NCBI GenBank assembly: GCA_046351135.1
Contig: JAXLZA010000001.1
Span: 829,204 to 893,203 of the forward strand
DNA length: 64,000 bases
Source of the DNA: UBA4427 sp046351135
Lineage (GTDB): Bacteria; Myxococcota_A; UBA9160; UBA4427
Direction of reading: 5' to 3'
The position numbers and the translations under genes are program-made. This document shows, piece after piece, positions 24,983 through 34,030 of this stretch. The notes under the pieces are model-generated. The model was not told the origin of the DNA and made no database searches. It saw only the letters and a program-made list of their open reading frames with translations. Positions within the stretch are counted from its first letter, which is position 1, and each line of letters starts with the position of its first letter.

Positions 24983-25765
24983 CTACCCGAGCCCCCCGGC
25001 GAACTGGGCGTTCAGGCGGCGCATCCCGGCGAGCCAGCGGTCGATGTCCTGCCCCTTGCGGGCGTAGTACTTGCGCACGACCGGATGGGGCAGGATCAGG
25101 AACGACTCCGCCCGGAGCCCCTCCACGACGACCTCCGCCAGGACCTCGGGCTCGATCATCCCGTCGATCCCCGCGACCCCGCCGTCCCCGTCGCCGAAGG
25201 CGATCGCCATGTTGGTCCGCACCGCCTGCGGACACAGCGCCGAGACCCGGATCCCGCGGTCGCCGTAGGTGATGGCGAGCCACTCGCAGAAGGCGACGGC
25301 GGCATGCTTCGTGACCGCATAGGGGGCCGAGCCGATCTGCGTGAGGAGCCCCGCCGCCGAGCAGGTGTTGAGCAGGTAGCCGCGGCCCCGGGCGAGCATC
25401 GACGGGAGCACCGCGTTCGCCGCGTGCACGTGGGCCATCACGTTCACGTCCCAGAGCCGCTGCCACTCGGCGACCGGCACCTCGGGCCCGCCGACCGTGA
25501 GGATCCCCGCATTCGAAGCGAAGAGATCGATCGGCCCGGCCTCGCCCTCGACCTCGCGGACGAGGCCCTCGACCGCCTCGCGCGACGCGACGTCGACCCG
25601 GAAGGCCCGCCCGCCGACGGTCCGCGCGACCTCCTCGGCCCGAGCGAGATCGAGATCGACGACCGCGATCCGGCGGGCGCCGGCCCGCGCGAAGGCCTCG
25701 CAGAGCGCGCGGCCGATGCCGTTCGCTCCGCCCGTGACGACCACGTTCGCCCCCGAAAGCTCCAT
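24983..25765 (-). CDS. Short-chain dehydrogenase/reductase
   Basis: A 260-residue classical SDR. Cofactor motif VVVTGGANGIGRALCEAF near residue 8, an Asp at the end of the second strand (VVDLDLAR) suggesting NAD preference, SNAGIL near 85 (Ser replaces Asn of NNAG), and catalytic Ser-Tyr-Lys in LLNTCSAAG and PYAVTKHAA near 150. The ATG at 25765 follows GGGGAGGAGTCGGC. Overall it resembles bacterial hydroxy-steroid or alcohol-type SDRs (FabG-like), but substrate is unknown. It ends 31 bases before operator site 3 and diverges from the carboxyltransferase gene over 90 bases. Confidence 0.87.
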   Translation of the reverse strand: MELSGANVVVTGGANGIGRALCEAFARAGARRIAVVDLDLARAEEVARTVGGRAFRVDVASREAVEGLVREVEGEAGPIDLFASNAGILTVGGPEVPVAEWQRLWDVNVMAHVHAANAVLPSMLARGRGYLLNTCSAAGLLTQIGSAPYAVTKHAAVAFCEWLAITYGDRGIRVSALCPQAVRTNMAIAFGDGDGGVAGIDGMIEPEVLAEVVVEGLRAESFLILPHPVVRKYYARKGQDIDRWLAGMRRLNAQFAGGLG

Positions 25766-25855
25766 GCCGACTCCTCCCCTGCGACGACGCGACGCCGTCG
25801 AATCGCCGCCCAGCGTATCACCGCGGGGCATCCCCCGTGTGTTAGCGTCCGCGCC

Positions 25856-27415
25856 ATGAGCTGGAAGCCCGAAGTCGACGAAATCGAGCGCCGACGCGCT
25901 CGCGCCCTGGAGATGGGCGGGAAGGAAACCCTCGAGAAGCGCCGCGAGCGCGGCCTGCTCAACGTCCGCGAGCGGATCGAGCGCCTGGTCGACCGCGACT
26001 CCTTCTCGGAGCGCGGCCAGATCGCGGGCTCGAGCAGCGCGCCGGACGGCTCCGACTTCACGCCGACCGGCGTCGTCGTCGGCACGGCCCGCATCGGCGG
26101 CCGCCCCGTCGTCGTCTGCGGCGACGACTTCACGATCCGCGGCGGCGCCTACACGCCGGCCAGCATCAAGAAGGCCCTCTACGCCGAGGATCTGGCCGTC
26201 GATCGGCGCGTCCCCTTCGTGCGGATGCTCGAGGCCGGCGGCGCCTCGATCGCCGGCGGGACGGCCGGCGGCTCCCGCGGCCGCACGGGCTACGACTGGA
26301 CCTCGCCGCCGATCATGAACGTGCAGACGATGCGGACGCTCTCGGCGGTGCCCGTCGTCTCGATCGCCCTCGGCGCGGTCGCGGGCTTCCCGGCCGGGCG
26401 CCTCGTCGCCTCGCATCTCTCGATCATGACGAAGGACGGATCCCAGGTCCTGACCGGTGGTCCCGCCGTCGTCGCCCACGCGATGAAGGAGACGCTCACG
26501 AAGGAGGAGCTCGGCTCCGCCTCCGTCCACGGCCGCAACGGCATGGTCGACAACGTCGCCGACGACGAGGTCGACGCGCTCCGCCAGGCGCAGCAGTTCC
26601 TCTCCTACCTCCCGAGCCACGCCGGCGAGGCCCCGCCCTTCTTCGACGCCGGAGACCTCCCGACCCGGCGCGAGCAGTCCCTGCTCGAGCTCGTCCCCCG
26701 CGAGCGACGGCGCGCCTTCAAGATGCGCAAGCTGATCGAGGCGGTCGTCGACCAGCGCAGCTTTTTCGAGATCGGCAAGCTCTGGGGCCGCAGCCAGATC
26801 ACCGGCCTCGCCCGCGTGAACGGCCACGCGGTCGGCCTCATCGCCAACGACTGCCACCACGACGGCGGCTCCATGACCCGCGACGGCGCCGACAAGATCC
26901 GGCGCTTCGTCGACCTCTGCGACCTGTTCCACCTCCCGATCGTCTCGTTCGTCGACGAGCCGGGCTTCGCGATCGGCTCGAAGGCCGAGCAGGAAGGCAC
27001 GATCCGGGCGGGCATGGGGGCGATGTTCGCGGTGCTGCAGTCGACGGTGCCCTGGTTCGCCTGCGTCGTTCGGCGTTCGTACGGGGTCGCCCAGGGCATC
27101 CATCTCGGCTCGAAGGCGATGGCCGTCGCCTGGCCGTCGGCGATGAGCGGCGCGCTGCCGGTCGAGAGCGGCGTCGCCCTCGCCTTCAAGCGCGAGATCG
27201 AGTCGGCGCCGGATCCCGAGCGGCGGCGCGCCGAGCTCGAGGACGAGATGGCGAAGGCCCAGTCGGTCCTCCCCCGCAGCGAGGAGTTCGGGGTCCACGA
27301 CCTGATCGACCCGCGCGACACGCGGCCGGTCCTCTGCGAGTGGGTCGGCGAGATCCAGACGCAGCTCGCGGCCCACGTGAAGGCCGGGCCGCCGCGCTAT
27401 TCGATCCGCCCCTGA
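25856..27415 (+). CDS. Acyl-CoA carboxylase, carboxyltransferase (β) subunit
   Basis: A 519-residue biotin-dependent carboxyltransferase related to propionyl-, methylcrotonyl- and geranyl-CoA carboxylase β subunits. N-terminal domain: EKRRERGLLNVRERIERLVDRDSF and GDDFTIRGGAYTPASIKKALYAEDLA near residues 80-120, then RMLEAGGASIAGG. C-terminal domain: VGLIANDCHHDGGSMTRDGADKIRRFVDLCD near 325 and FVDEPGFAIGSKAEQEGTIRAGMGAMFA near 365. It would move CO2 from biotin to an acyl-CoA. No biotin carboxylase or biotin-carrier subunit is encoded nearby, so it must borrow one from elsewhere or act as a decarboxylase-type enzyme. It converges with the crotonase genes at 27481. Confidence 0.9.
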   Translation: MSWKPEVDEIERRRARALEMGGKETLEKRRERGLLNVRERIERLVDRDSFSERGQIAGSSSAPDGSDFTPTGVVVGTARIGGRPVVVCGDDFTIRGGAYTPASIKKALYAEDLAVDRRVPFVRMLEAGGASIAGGTAGGSRGRTGYDWTSPPIMNVQTMRTLSAVPVVSIALGAVAGFPAGRLVASHLSIMTKDGSQVLTGGPAVVAHAMKETLTKEELGSASVHGRNGMVDNVADDEVDALRQAQQFLSYLPSHAGEAPPFFDAGDLPTRREQSLLELVPRERRRAFKMRKLIEAVVDQRSFFEIGKLWGRSQITGLARVNGHAVGLIANDCHHDGGSMTRDGADKIRRFVDLCDLFHLPIVSFVDEPGFAIGSKAEQEGTIRAGMGAMFAVLQSTVPWFACVVRRSYGVAQGIHLGSKAMAVAWPSAMSGALPVESGVALAFKREIESAPDPERRRAELEDEMAKAQSVLPRSEEFGVHDLIDPRDTRPVLCEWVGEIQTQLAAHVKAGPPRYSIRP

Positions 27416-27480
27416 GCCGCGCGTCGCGGCGGCGAGCGCGGGGGCGCGGTGAGCCGCGCGGCAAGCTCGGCCGTGCGCGC

Positions 27481-28305
27481 CTAACGCCCCTTGAAGCGCG
27501 GCGTGCGCTTCTCGGCGAACGCGGCGACCGCCTCCGTGTAGTCGTCGGTCTGGGCACCGCGCACCATGCGGTCCGCCTCGTAGCGCAGACACGTCTCGAG
27601 GTCCGCCTCGAGAGCCCGGTTCAGGTTCGCCTTCATGTAGCGCAGGGCGATCGGGGGCCCGGCGGCGATCCGGGCGGCGAGCGCGAAGGCCTCGTCGGCG
27701 AGCGCCGCGTCGGGGACGACGCGGTTGAAGAGCCCGAGCTCGAGGGCGGTCTTCGAGTCGACGCGGTCGGCCGTGAAGTAGATCTCGCGGGCCTTCGCGG
27801 GGCCGACGAGCCGGGTCATGAACCAGGTGCCGCCGTAGTCGCCCGAGAGGCCGAGCTTCGCGAAGGACGTGACGAGGAAGGCGGACTCCGCCGCGATCCG
27901 CAGGTCGCAGGCGAGCGCGATCGAGCATGCGGCGCCGGCCGCCGCCCCGGGCAGCGCGGCGATCGTCGGCTTGCTCGAGCGGTGGAGCATCCGCGGAAGC
28001 TCGTGCTCCCAGCGCAGCTGGCGTTGGCGGTCCTCCATCGAGGGCGGCTTGCCCTCCTTCTGCATGCGCTTGGTGTCGCCCCCCGACGAGAAGGCACCGC
28101 CCGCCCCCGTCAGCAGGAGGCAGCCGACCTCGGGATCGGTCTCGAGATCGCGCACCAGGACGTAGAGCGCCTCCTTCATGGCCATCGTCAGCGCGTTCTT
28201 CGCCTCGGGCCGATTGAAGGTCAGCGTCGCGACGCGCTCGCGGACGTGGCAGAGGATCTCGGGCGTGCCGGTCTCGCGGGCGACGCCGGCGGCGGGGCTC
28301 TCCAT
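27481..28305 (-). CDS. Enoyl-CoA hydratase/isomerase (PaaG-like)
   Basis: A 274-residue crotonase. Motifs: TLTFNRPEAKNALTM near residue 27, GAGGAFSSGGDTKRM near 68 and PGAAAGAACSIALACDLRIAAE near 120, the oxyanion region. The Glu of true hydratases (PEI position) is Ala-Lys here, and the next segment reads SGDYGGTWFM with Asp, as in PaaG-type isomerases that move or make double bonds. An isomerase function is therefore likelier than simple hydration. The start at 28305 follows AGGAGAACCC, eight bases after the stop of the upstream crotonase gene, so the two are co-translated. Confidence 0.87.
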   Translation of the reverse strand: MESPAAGVARETGTPEILCHVRERVATLTFNRPEAKNALTMAMKEALYVLVRDLETDPEVGCLLLTGAGGAFSSGGDTKRMQKEGKPPSMEDRQRQLRWEHELPRMLHRSSKPTIAALPGAAAGAACSIALACDLRIAAESAFLVTSFAKLGLSGDYGGTWFMTRLVGPAKAREIYFTADRVDSKTALELGLFNRVVPDAALADEAFALAARIAAGPPIALRYMKANLNRALEADLETCLRYEADRMVRGAQTDDYTEAVAAFAEKRTPRFKGR

Positions 28306-28313
28306 GGGTTCTC

Positions 28314-29105
28314 CTAACGTCCGCGGTACTTGGGCGGCCGGCCCTCGGCGCGGGCCGCCTTCATCTCGCGGTAGTCCTGCGTCTCGTAGATCGCGGTCAT
28401 GCCCATCGCCTCTTCCTGCATCGTGCGCTGGACCGTCGGATGGGCGAGCCGCGACAGGGTCCGCCGGAACATCTTGACCGCGAAAGGCGGATGGGACGCG
28501 ATCTCGCGACACATCTCCATCGCGACCTCCTCGAGCTTCTCGTCGGGGACGACGCGGGAGACGATGCCGTGGCGGAGCGCCTCCTCGGCGTCGAGCACGC
28601 GGCAGGTCAGCGCGAGGTCGGCCGCGAGGCCGTGGCCCGCCATCTGGAAGAGCCGTGCGGTTCCGCCCGAGTCGGGGATCACGCCGTGCTTGATCTCGGG
28701 GAGCATCATGCGCGTGTTCGCCGCGGCGATCCGCATGTCGGCGAGCAGCGCGCGCTCGAAGGAGCCGCCGATCACCCAGCCGTGCATCGCGACGAGCATC
28801 GGCGCCGGGAGCGTGAAGAAGAGCTGGGTCCGGCGGTGGCCCCGCTCGATGAACTCGAAGTTGGTGATGTCCTCGCTGCGCACCCCGATCTCCGAGGTAT
28901 CGCGGCCCGAGGAGAAGGACTTCCCCGTCCCCCGCCAGAGGACGACGCGGACGTCGGGGCGGGCATGCAGCTCCTCGAGGGCGTCGAAGAGCTGGCGGTC
29001 CATCTCGTCGTTGGCGGCGTTGTGCTTCTCGGGTCGGTCGTTCGTCACGACCGCGATCCCGTCCGCGATCTCCAGCCGGACCAGCTTCTTCGTCGCTTCC
29101 GCCAC
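28314..29105 (-). CDS. Enoyl-CoA hydratase/isomerase family protein
   Basis: A 263-residue crotonase. Features are VVTNDRPEKHNAANDEM near residue 20, GTGKSFSSGRDTSEIG near 60, AMHGWVIGGSFERALLADMRIAA near 105, then MMLPEIKHGVIPDSGGTARLF near 132, where Glu in LPEI and Asp in PDSGGT are both present. The second suggests isomerase chemistry, the first hydratase, so activity is undecided. It heads the two-gene minus-strand pair ending at 27481. The start follows GGAGGAGACGGAGCGTGGCGGAAGCG-like purine-rich sequence; exact ribosome site is ambiguous. It diverges from the SDR at 29332 over 226 bases. Confidence 0.87.
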   Translation of the reverse strand: MAEATKKLVRLEIADGIAVVTNDRPEKHNAANDEMDRQLFDALEELHARPDVRVVLWRGTGKSFSSGRDTSEIGVRSEDITNFEFIERGHRRTQLFFTLPAPMLVAMHGWVIGGSFERALLADMRIAAANTRMMLPEIKHGVIPDSGGTARLFQMAGHGLAADLALTCRVLDAEEALRHGIVSRVVPDEKLEEVAMEMCREIASHPPFAVKMFRRTLSRLAHPTVQRTMQEEAMGMTAIYETQDYREMKAARAEGRPPKYRGR

Positions 29106-29331
29106 GCTCCGTCTCCTCCCTGTCGTCGCTTCGATCGCCCCGCCCGCACCGGCCCGGGACGGGGTGGCCCTCCCGTCGCGCCGGCCTTCCGGACTCCCGG
29201 TTCCGAAGAACCCCGGCTTTGTCGCGGCGAGCGCGTTCCAACGCGTCGCGGGAGGCTATCATGCGGCGCCGCGCCGCGCGGGAGGGCCGCACCCGCGCCC
29301 CTGACCGCCGCCACGATAGGAGAGATCCACG

Positions 29332-30220
29332 ATGGGCCTTCCCAACCCGCCCGCCCTCGGCGCAAACGCCGTCCCGAAAGGCACCTTCGACGGCCAGACC
29401 GTCATCGTCACCGGCGGCGGGACGGGCCTCGGCAAGGCGATCGCCGTCGAGTTCGGCCGGGTCGGCGCGAAGGTCGCGATCCTCTCCCGCGGCGAGTCCC
29501 ACCGCGAGGCCGGGCTCGCCGCCCTGCGCGAGGTCGGGGCGACCGCGATCGCCGTCGCCTGCGACATCCGGGGATCCCGAGGCCGTCGCCCGCGCCTTCG
29601 ACGAGGTGACGAATCAGCTCGGCGTGCCGGACCACATCGTGAACAACGCCGCGGGCAACTTCCCGGTCCCGGCGGAGGACATGAGCCCGAACGCGTGGAA
29701 GACGGTGACCGACATCGTCCTGAATGGGACCTTCTACTGCTCGCGGGAGTTCGGCCGCCGGCACATCGTCTCGGGGACACCGGGCTCGATCATCAACATC
29801 GGCGCCGCCTACGCCTGGACCGGCGGACCGGGCTTCGCCCACTCCTCGGCGGCGAAGGCGGGCGTGAAGAACATGACCGAGACGCTCGCCGTCGAGTGGG
29901 GGCCCTACGGCATCCGCGTGAACGGCCTCGTCCCCGGCCTCTTCCCCCACGACGACGAGACCGCGAACATCCGCTCCGTCCCCGAGCGACGGAAGAACGA
30001 CGGCATGCGCTGCCCGGCCCATCGCGTCGGCTACCCCCACGAGCTCGGCTGGGCCGCGACCTTCCTGGCCTCGCCCTACGCCGCCTTCATCTCGGGCCAT
30101 ACCCTCGTCGTCGACGGCGCCAACTGGCAGCGGCGCGCGATGCTGATGCCCGAGTTCGTGCCGATCCGCGAGCAGATGGGCAAGGGCCCCTTCGACCCGA
30201 ACCCGCCCAAGCGCGCCTAG
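29332..30220 (+). pseudogene. 2,4-dienoyl-CoA reductase-like SDR, frame broken by an extra G
   Basis: The N-terminal part (from ATG 29332) reads GQTVIVTGGGTGLGKAIAVEF and stays in frame to VACDIRG. From there the protein continues one base further in another frame: DPEAVARAFDEVTNQLGVPDHIVNNAAGNFPVP, through to 30220. Removing one G from the run GGGG at 29570-29573 restores a single protein of about 295 residues with no other defect. NNAAGNF and the SxxxK active site (HSSAAKAG, Ser in place of Tyr) are typical of mitochondrial/peroxisomal 2,4-dienoyl-CoA reductases, which use NADPH on unsaturated acyl-CoAs. The rest is intact and unmutated, so a sequencing error or very recent mutation is likely. 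Confidence 0.85.
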
Positions 30221-30276
30221 CGCCGCACCGAGCGCGCACGGCCTGCCCGAGCACCCCGCATCCGAGGAGCCCCGCC

Positions 30277-31086
30277 ATGAGCGAACGCCCCACCCTCTTC
30301 CGCCTCGAGCGCGACGGCGTCGTCGCGACGATCGTCCTCGACAATCCGGCCAAGCTGAACGCCTGGAGCTGGGAGTCGGCGCGCCAGGTGACGGCGCTCG
30401 CGGACACGATCCGCTTCGACGACTCGATCCGGGTCGTGATCGTCCGCGCCGAGGGCCGCGCCTTCTGCGCCGGCGTCGATCTCGGCATGCCCGAGGACCG
30501 CATCACCGGCCGCTCCCCCGCCGAGAAGGTCCGCAACTACTACGAGAAGTTCCGCTGGGTCCACGAGCGCTTCAAGGTCTTCGCCCACCTGCCCCAGCCC
30601 GTGCTGATGGCGATCCACGGCTACTGCCTCGGTGCCGGCCTCGAGGTCGCGATGATGGGCGACATCCGCATCGCCTCGGACGACGCGCAGTTCGCGCTCC
30701 CCGAGCCCCGGGTCGGCGTCTCGATCGACGCCGGCGGCGATCTCCGCCTCGCCCACGAGATCGGCGCCGGCTGGACGAAGCTCCTCGCCATGACGGGCCG
30801 TCGGATCGACGCCCAGACGGCGCTCCGGATCGGCATCGTCCAGGAGGTCGTCCCGCGCGACCAGCTGCTCGCCCACGTCCGCGCGCTGGCCGACGAGATC
30901 GCGAAGAACGCGCCGCTCGCCGTCCAGGGCATCAAGCGCACGATCAACTTCCGCGCCGAGCAGGGGCTGTCCGAGGCCATGCAGTTCGAGGCCTCGAGCG
31001 CCGCGGTGCTGTTCACCTCCGACGACATGCAGCTCGGCTACAAGGCGATGGCCAAGAAGGAAGACGCGCGCTTCGAGGGCAAGTAG
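30277..31086 (+). CDS. Enoyl-CoA hydratase
   Basis: A 269-residue crotonase. Motifs: TIVLDNPAKLNAWSWE near residue 20, AEGRAFCAGVDLGMPEDR near 58 and AIHGYCLGAGLEVAMMGDIRIAS near 110. The Glu in FALPEPRVGVSIDAGGDLRL near 140 is present, so hydratase or dehydratase activity is possible; the Asp in SIDAGGD matches the isomerase/dienoyl-CoA isomerase position. The start follows GAGGAGCCCCGCC. It follows the broken SDR by 56 bases on the same strand and probably shares its transcript, giving a small dienoyl-CoA handling unit. Confidence 0.88.
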   Translation: MSERPTLFRLERDGVVATIVLDNPAKLNAWSWESARQVTALADTIRFDDSIRVVIVRAEGRAFCAGVDLGMPEDRITGRSPAEKVRNYYEKFRWVHERFKVFAHLPQPVLMAIHGYCLGAGLEVAMMGDIRIASDDAQFALPEPRVGVSIDAGGDLRLAHEIGAGWTKLLAMTGRRIDAQTALRIGIVQEVVPRDQLLAHVRALADEIAKNAPLAVQGIKRTINFRAEQGLSEAMQFEASSAAVLFTSDDMQLGYKAMAKKEDARFEGK

Positions 31087-31097
31087 CGCCGCGATCG

Positions 31098-31116
31098 CCG
31101 GGCGGACGACGCCCGG
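31098..31116. terminator. Perfect 7-bp hairpin after the hydratase gene
   Basis: CCGGGCG (31098-31104), loop GACGA, CGCCCGG (31110-31116) form a perfect 7-bp stem 11 bases after the hydratase stop and 28 bases before the next start. No T run follows, so termination is uncertain; attenuation or mRNA end protection is equally possible. Confidence 0.4.
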
Positions 31117-31144
31117 GCCGCGGTCCGTGGGGGGACGCGCTCGC

Positions 31145-34009
31145 ATGATCGATCGCCACCGCGCACCGCAGGTCGCCGGACGCCGCAGGCCGAACGCCCT
31201 CCGACGCCTCGGCCCCGCCTTGCTCCTGTCGACGTCGCTGATGCTGTCGGCGACCGCCGGGCACGCCGCGGAGGTGCAGGCCGGGGCCGAGCTCGCCGCC
31301 GGCCGCATCACGTTCGAGAGCTTCCCCGTGCGCCAGGTCGGCGGCCCCGACGCGGACGCGGGCATCGGCGACTGGTACCTCGGCAACGGCACGATCTGCG
31401 CCGCGATCTCCGATCCCGCCCACGAGAGCCCGCTCTCGCCCCGCGGCGGGGTGCTGATCGACCTCGGCCACTGCGGGCGCGCCGACGATCAGTGGGCCGT
31501 CTTCCAGCCACTCCTCAATCTCGCGCAGAGCGAGATCGTCCCGATCGAGACGATCCTCTCCGGGCAGGACGAGACGTCGGCCTGGATCCAGACCCGCGCG
31601 CTCTACCGCGGGGTCGAGATCCTGACGACCTACCGCGTCGATCGGGAGCGGCCGACGGCGCTCGCGATCGCCTTCCGGGCGCGACGACTGGCTGAGGGCG
31701 AGCGCCTCTTCGGTCTCGGCGCCGTCACGCTCCACGCGAGCGGACAGCTCGCCGCCTTCTCCCTCTCGCGCGGCGATCTCGCGACCTCCCGCGGCTTCGC
31801 CCATCCGCCGAACGACCGCAGCTCGACGCGCAAGATGCTGGCCTCCCTGGTCGACTCGGACGCGACGATCCTGGTCGGCGGTGAGGCGGGCCCGCCCATC
31901 AGCTACGGCCTCGAGCGGGTCGCCGCGACCCTCGACGAGGCCGGCGTGAAGAGCGCCCTCTCGTCCCTCACGATCACCGGCGACCACTACACGCTCCAGA
32001 ACGTCCTCGTGAATCCGCCCTGGATCGGCGAGGCCAGCGCACGCCCGGGGCTCGGGCAGCTCGCCCAGCTCCCGTTCATGGACCTCGAGGAAGGCGGCGA
32101 GCTCGCGATCGACTACCGCATCTGGGTCGGAGAGCGCGCCGACGTCGCCTCCGTCGGCGACCGGCTGCTCGCGAACGCGCGCCCCGTCGCGGGCCGCGTC
32201 GACGATCCCTCGGCCCGTGTCCATGTCACCCTCGCGACGGGCGCCCCGATCAGCGAGGTCGCCCCCGACCCGACGGGCGCCTACGCGCTCCGTCTGCCGC
32301 CGGGCCGCTACGTCGCTCGCGCACGCGGGGACGCCGGCCGGTCGGCGGAGGTCGCCTTCGAGGTGCCCGATCCCGCGGTCTCCGACCCCGCGGCCGTCCC
32401 CCTCTCCGCGGCGGAGGCCGTCCCGATCCCGCCGCTCGCCCTCGGCGCACCGGGCCGGATTGCCCTGCCGGCGGGCTTCACCGGCCGCCTCGTCTTGCTC
32501 GCCGAGGACGGCTCGGGTCCGGTCCGCTTCCACGGCTCCCTGCTCGGCTTCGCCGTCGGCGAGACGCCGGTCCCGAGCGGCATCGAAGCGGACTTCCTGA
32601 ACGTGGCGACGCGCCCGGCCGGGGCCGAGAGGACGCCCGGCTCACCCGACACGGCCTCGGCTCCAGTCGGCGCGGCGAAGCCCGTGGAGGTCGCGGTGCC
32701 GCCCGGCCGCTACCGCGTGCTCGCGGTGCGCGGGCCCGAGTACGCGGCCGTCGAGACGCAGGTCGAGGTCGTGGCGGGCGCGGTGAGCCCGCTCGCCCTG
32801 GCGCCCCTCCCGCGCAGCGCGCCGACCCCCGGCTGGATCGGCGCCGATCTCCACGTCCACACCGGCCAGAGCTTCGACTCGAGCCTCCCCGAGGCGCTCC
32901 AGATCGAGGCCTTCGCCGCGAGCGGTGCCGAGGTCCTCGTCTCGACCGAGCACGACCGGATCTTCGATCCGCGCCCGGCGATCGCGGCGCGCGGGCTCGA
33001 GGCCGAGCTCGTCGGCGTGACGGGCAGCGAAATGACGAGCGCCTACGAGGGGGGCGATGCGCCCTTCACCTCGGGCCACCTGAACGTCTTCCCCCTCGCG
33101 GTCGAGGCGAACGCATTCCGCCGCGGCGCGATCCGCCTCGAGGGTCGCCGGCTGCGCGACGCGCTGGCCGAGCTGCGGGCGCGCCCGGCGCCGCCCTTCG
33201 TGCAGATCAATCATCCGCGGCCGAGCCCGGCCTACGCCGCCGAGGACACGTTCTTCGCGACCCTCGGCGTCGCGGGCGAGCCCTACGACCCGACCCGGCC
33301 GCTCACGGAGTGGCCCAACTCGGTGCTGGCCGAGCGCAGCGCGCGCCACGGCGTCCGCGATCTCGACGTCGAGGCGGTCGAGCTGATGAACGCCGCGAGC
33401 GTCGAGCGCTACCGGCTGATCCGCGCCGACTGGCTCTCGTTCCTGCTCCAGGGCGAGCGCCTCGTCGCGACGGCCAACAGCGACTCCCATCGCCTGGGCC
33501 ACGTCGTCGGCCTGCCGCGGACCTACGTGCGCATGGAGAACGATCGCGTCGAGGCCTTCGACGAGGCGGCGTTCATGCGCGCCCTGCGCGCGGGGCGGGC
33601 CTACGGCTCGACCGGACCGCTGCTCGACGTCCGACTCGGCGAGGCCGAGATCGGGGAGCTGCACGCGGGGACGAAGGGCGTCCTCGAGATCCGGGTCCAC
33701 GGCGCCGACTGGATCCCGATCCGGGAGTGGCGCGCCTACGTCGACGGCGCCCTGGTCCACCGCGCCCCGATCGCCCGCGGCGAGTCCGCGTCGCTTCCCC
33801 TCGTCTTCGCGAAGGACGCCTTCGTGACGGTCGAGGTCGAGGGACCGGCCGAGGGCGTCTACCGGGACGTGCTCCCGGGCTTCGTGCCCTTCGCCTTCAC
33901 CAACCCGATCTTCGTCGACGTCGACGGCAACGGGCGCTGGGACGCGCCGGGGCTGCCCGAGCGCTCCGCCCTGCCCCCGACGATCCTGCGACCGGGCCTG
34001 CCGGACTGA
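31145..34009 (+). CDS. Exported CehA/McbA-family metallohydrolase
   Basis: A 954-residue protein with an N-terminal signal peptide (Arg-rich start, hydrophobic core near residues 22-38, cleavage near GHAAEVQ) and a long N-terminal β-rich region. A PHP-type metal site lies in the C-terminal half: ADLHVHTGQSFDSS near residue 567, VSTEHDRIFDPR, GVTGSEMTSAYE, SGHLNVFPL, FVQINHPRPSP and TANSDSHRLGHV supply the usual His, Asp and Glu ligands. This is the CehA/McbA group, hydrolases that cleave esters, amides or phosphates. I took the ATG at 31145 rather than a GTG at 31127. It is likely periplasmic. The substrate is unknown; cleavage of a conjugated steroid would fit but is not shown. Confidence 0.82.
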   Translation: MIDRHRAPQVAGRRRPNALRRLGPALLLSTSLMLSATAGHAAEVQAGAELAAGRITFESFPVRQVGGPDADAGIGDWYLGNGTICAAISDPAHESPLSPRGGVLIDLGHCGRADDQWAVFQPLLNLAQSEIVPIETILSGQDETSAWIQTRALYRGVEILTTYRVDRERPTALAIAFRARRLAEGERLFGLGAVTLHASGQLAAFSLSRGDLATSRGFAHPPNDRSSTRKMLASLVDSDATILVGGEAGPPISYGLERVAATLDEAGVKSALSSLTITGDHYTLQNVLVNPPWIGEASARPGLGQLAQLPFMDLEEGGELAIDYRIWVGERADVASVGDRLLANARPVAGRVDDPSARVHVTLATGAPISEVAPDPTGAYALRLPPGRYVARARGDAGRSAEVAFEVPDPAVSDPAAVPLSAAEAVPIPPLALGAPGRIALPAGFTGRLVLLAEDGSGPVRFHGSLLGFAVGETPVPSGIEADFLNVATRPAGAERTPGSPDTASAPVGAAKPVEVAVPPGRYRVLAVRGPEYAAVETQVEVVAGAVSPLALAPLPRSAPTPGWIGADLHVHTGQSFDSSLPEALQIEAFAASGAEVLVSTEHDRIFDPRPAIAARGLEAELVGVTGSEMTSAYEGGDAPFTSGHLNVFPLAVEANAFRRGAIRLEGRRLRDALAELRARPAPPFVQINHPRPSPAYAAEDTFFATLGVAGEPYDPTRPLTEWPNSVLAERSARHGVRDLDVEAVELMNAASVERYRLIRADWLSFLLQGERLVATANSDSHRLGHVVGLPRTYVRMENDRVEAFDEAAFMRALRAGRAYGSTGPLLDVRLGEAEIGELHAGTKGVLEIRVHGADWIPIREWRAYVDGALVHRAPIARGESASLPLVFAKDAFVTVEVEGPAEGVYRDVLPGFVPFAFTNPIFVDVDGNGRWDAPGLPERSALPPTILRPGLPD

Positions 34010-34030
34010 GCCGGGCCCGGCCCGGGGCTC
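34008..34030. terminator. GC-rich inverted repeat bridging two convergent stop codons
   Basis: GAGCC (34008-34012) pairs with GGCTC (34026-34030), and GGG (34013-34015) with CCC (34021-34023), giving an 8-bp stem with a two-base bulge. The stop of the plus-strand gene and the stop of the minus-strand gene lie inside the two arms. It probably ends transcripts on both strands, though no T run is present. Confidence 0.45.

Noticed and set aside
27481..28305. EchA20-type ring D hydrolase
   Set aside because: The crotonases here do not show the N-terminal pattern I remember for EchA20; PaaG-like and generic patterns fit better.
29332..30220. Two separate overlapping SDR genes
   Set aside because: The two frames join into one normal protein when one G is removed, so a broken single gene is simpler.
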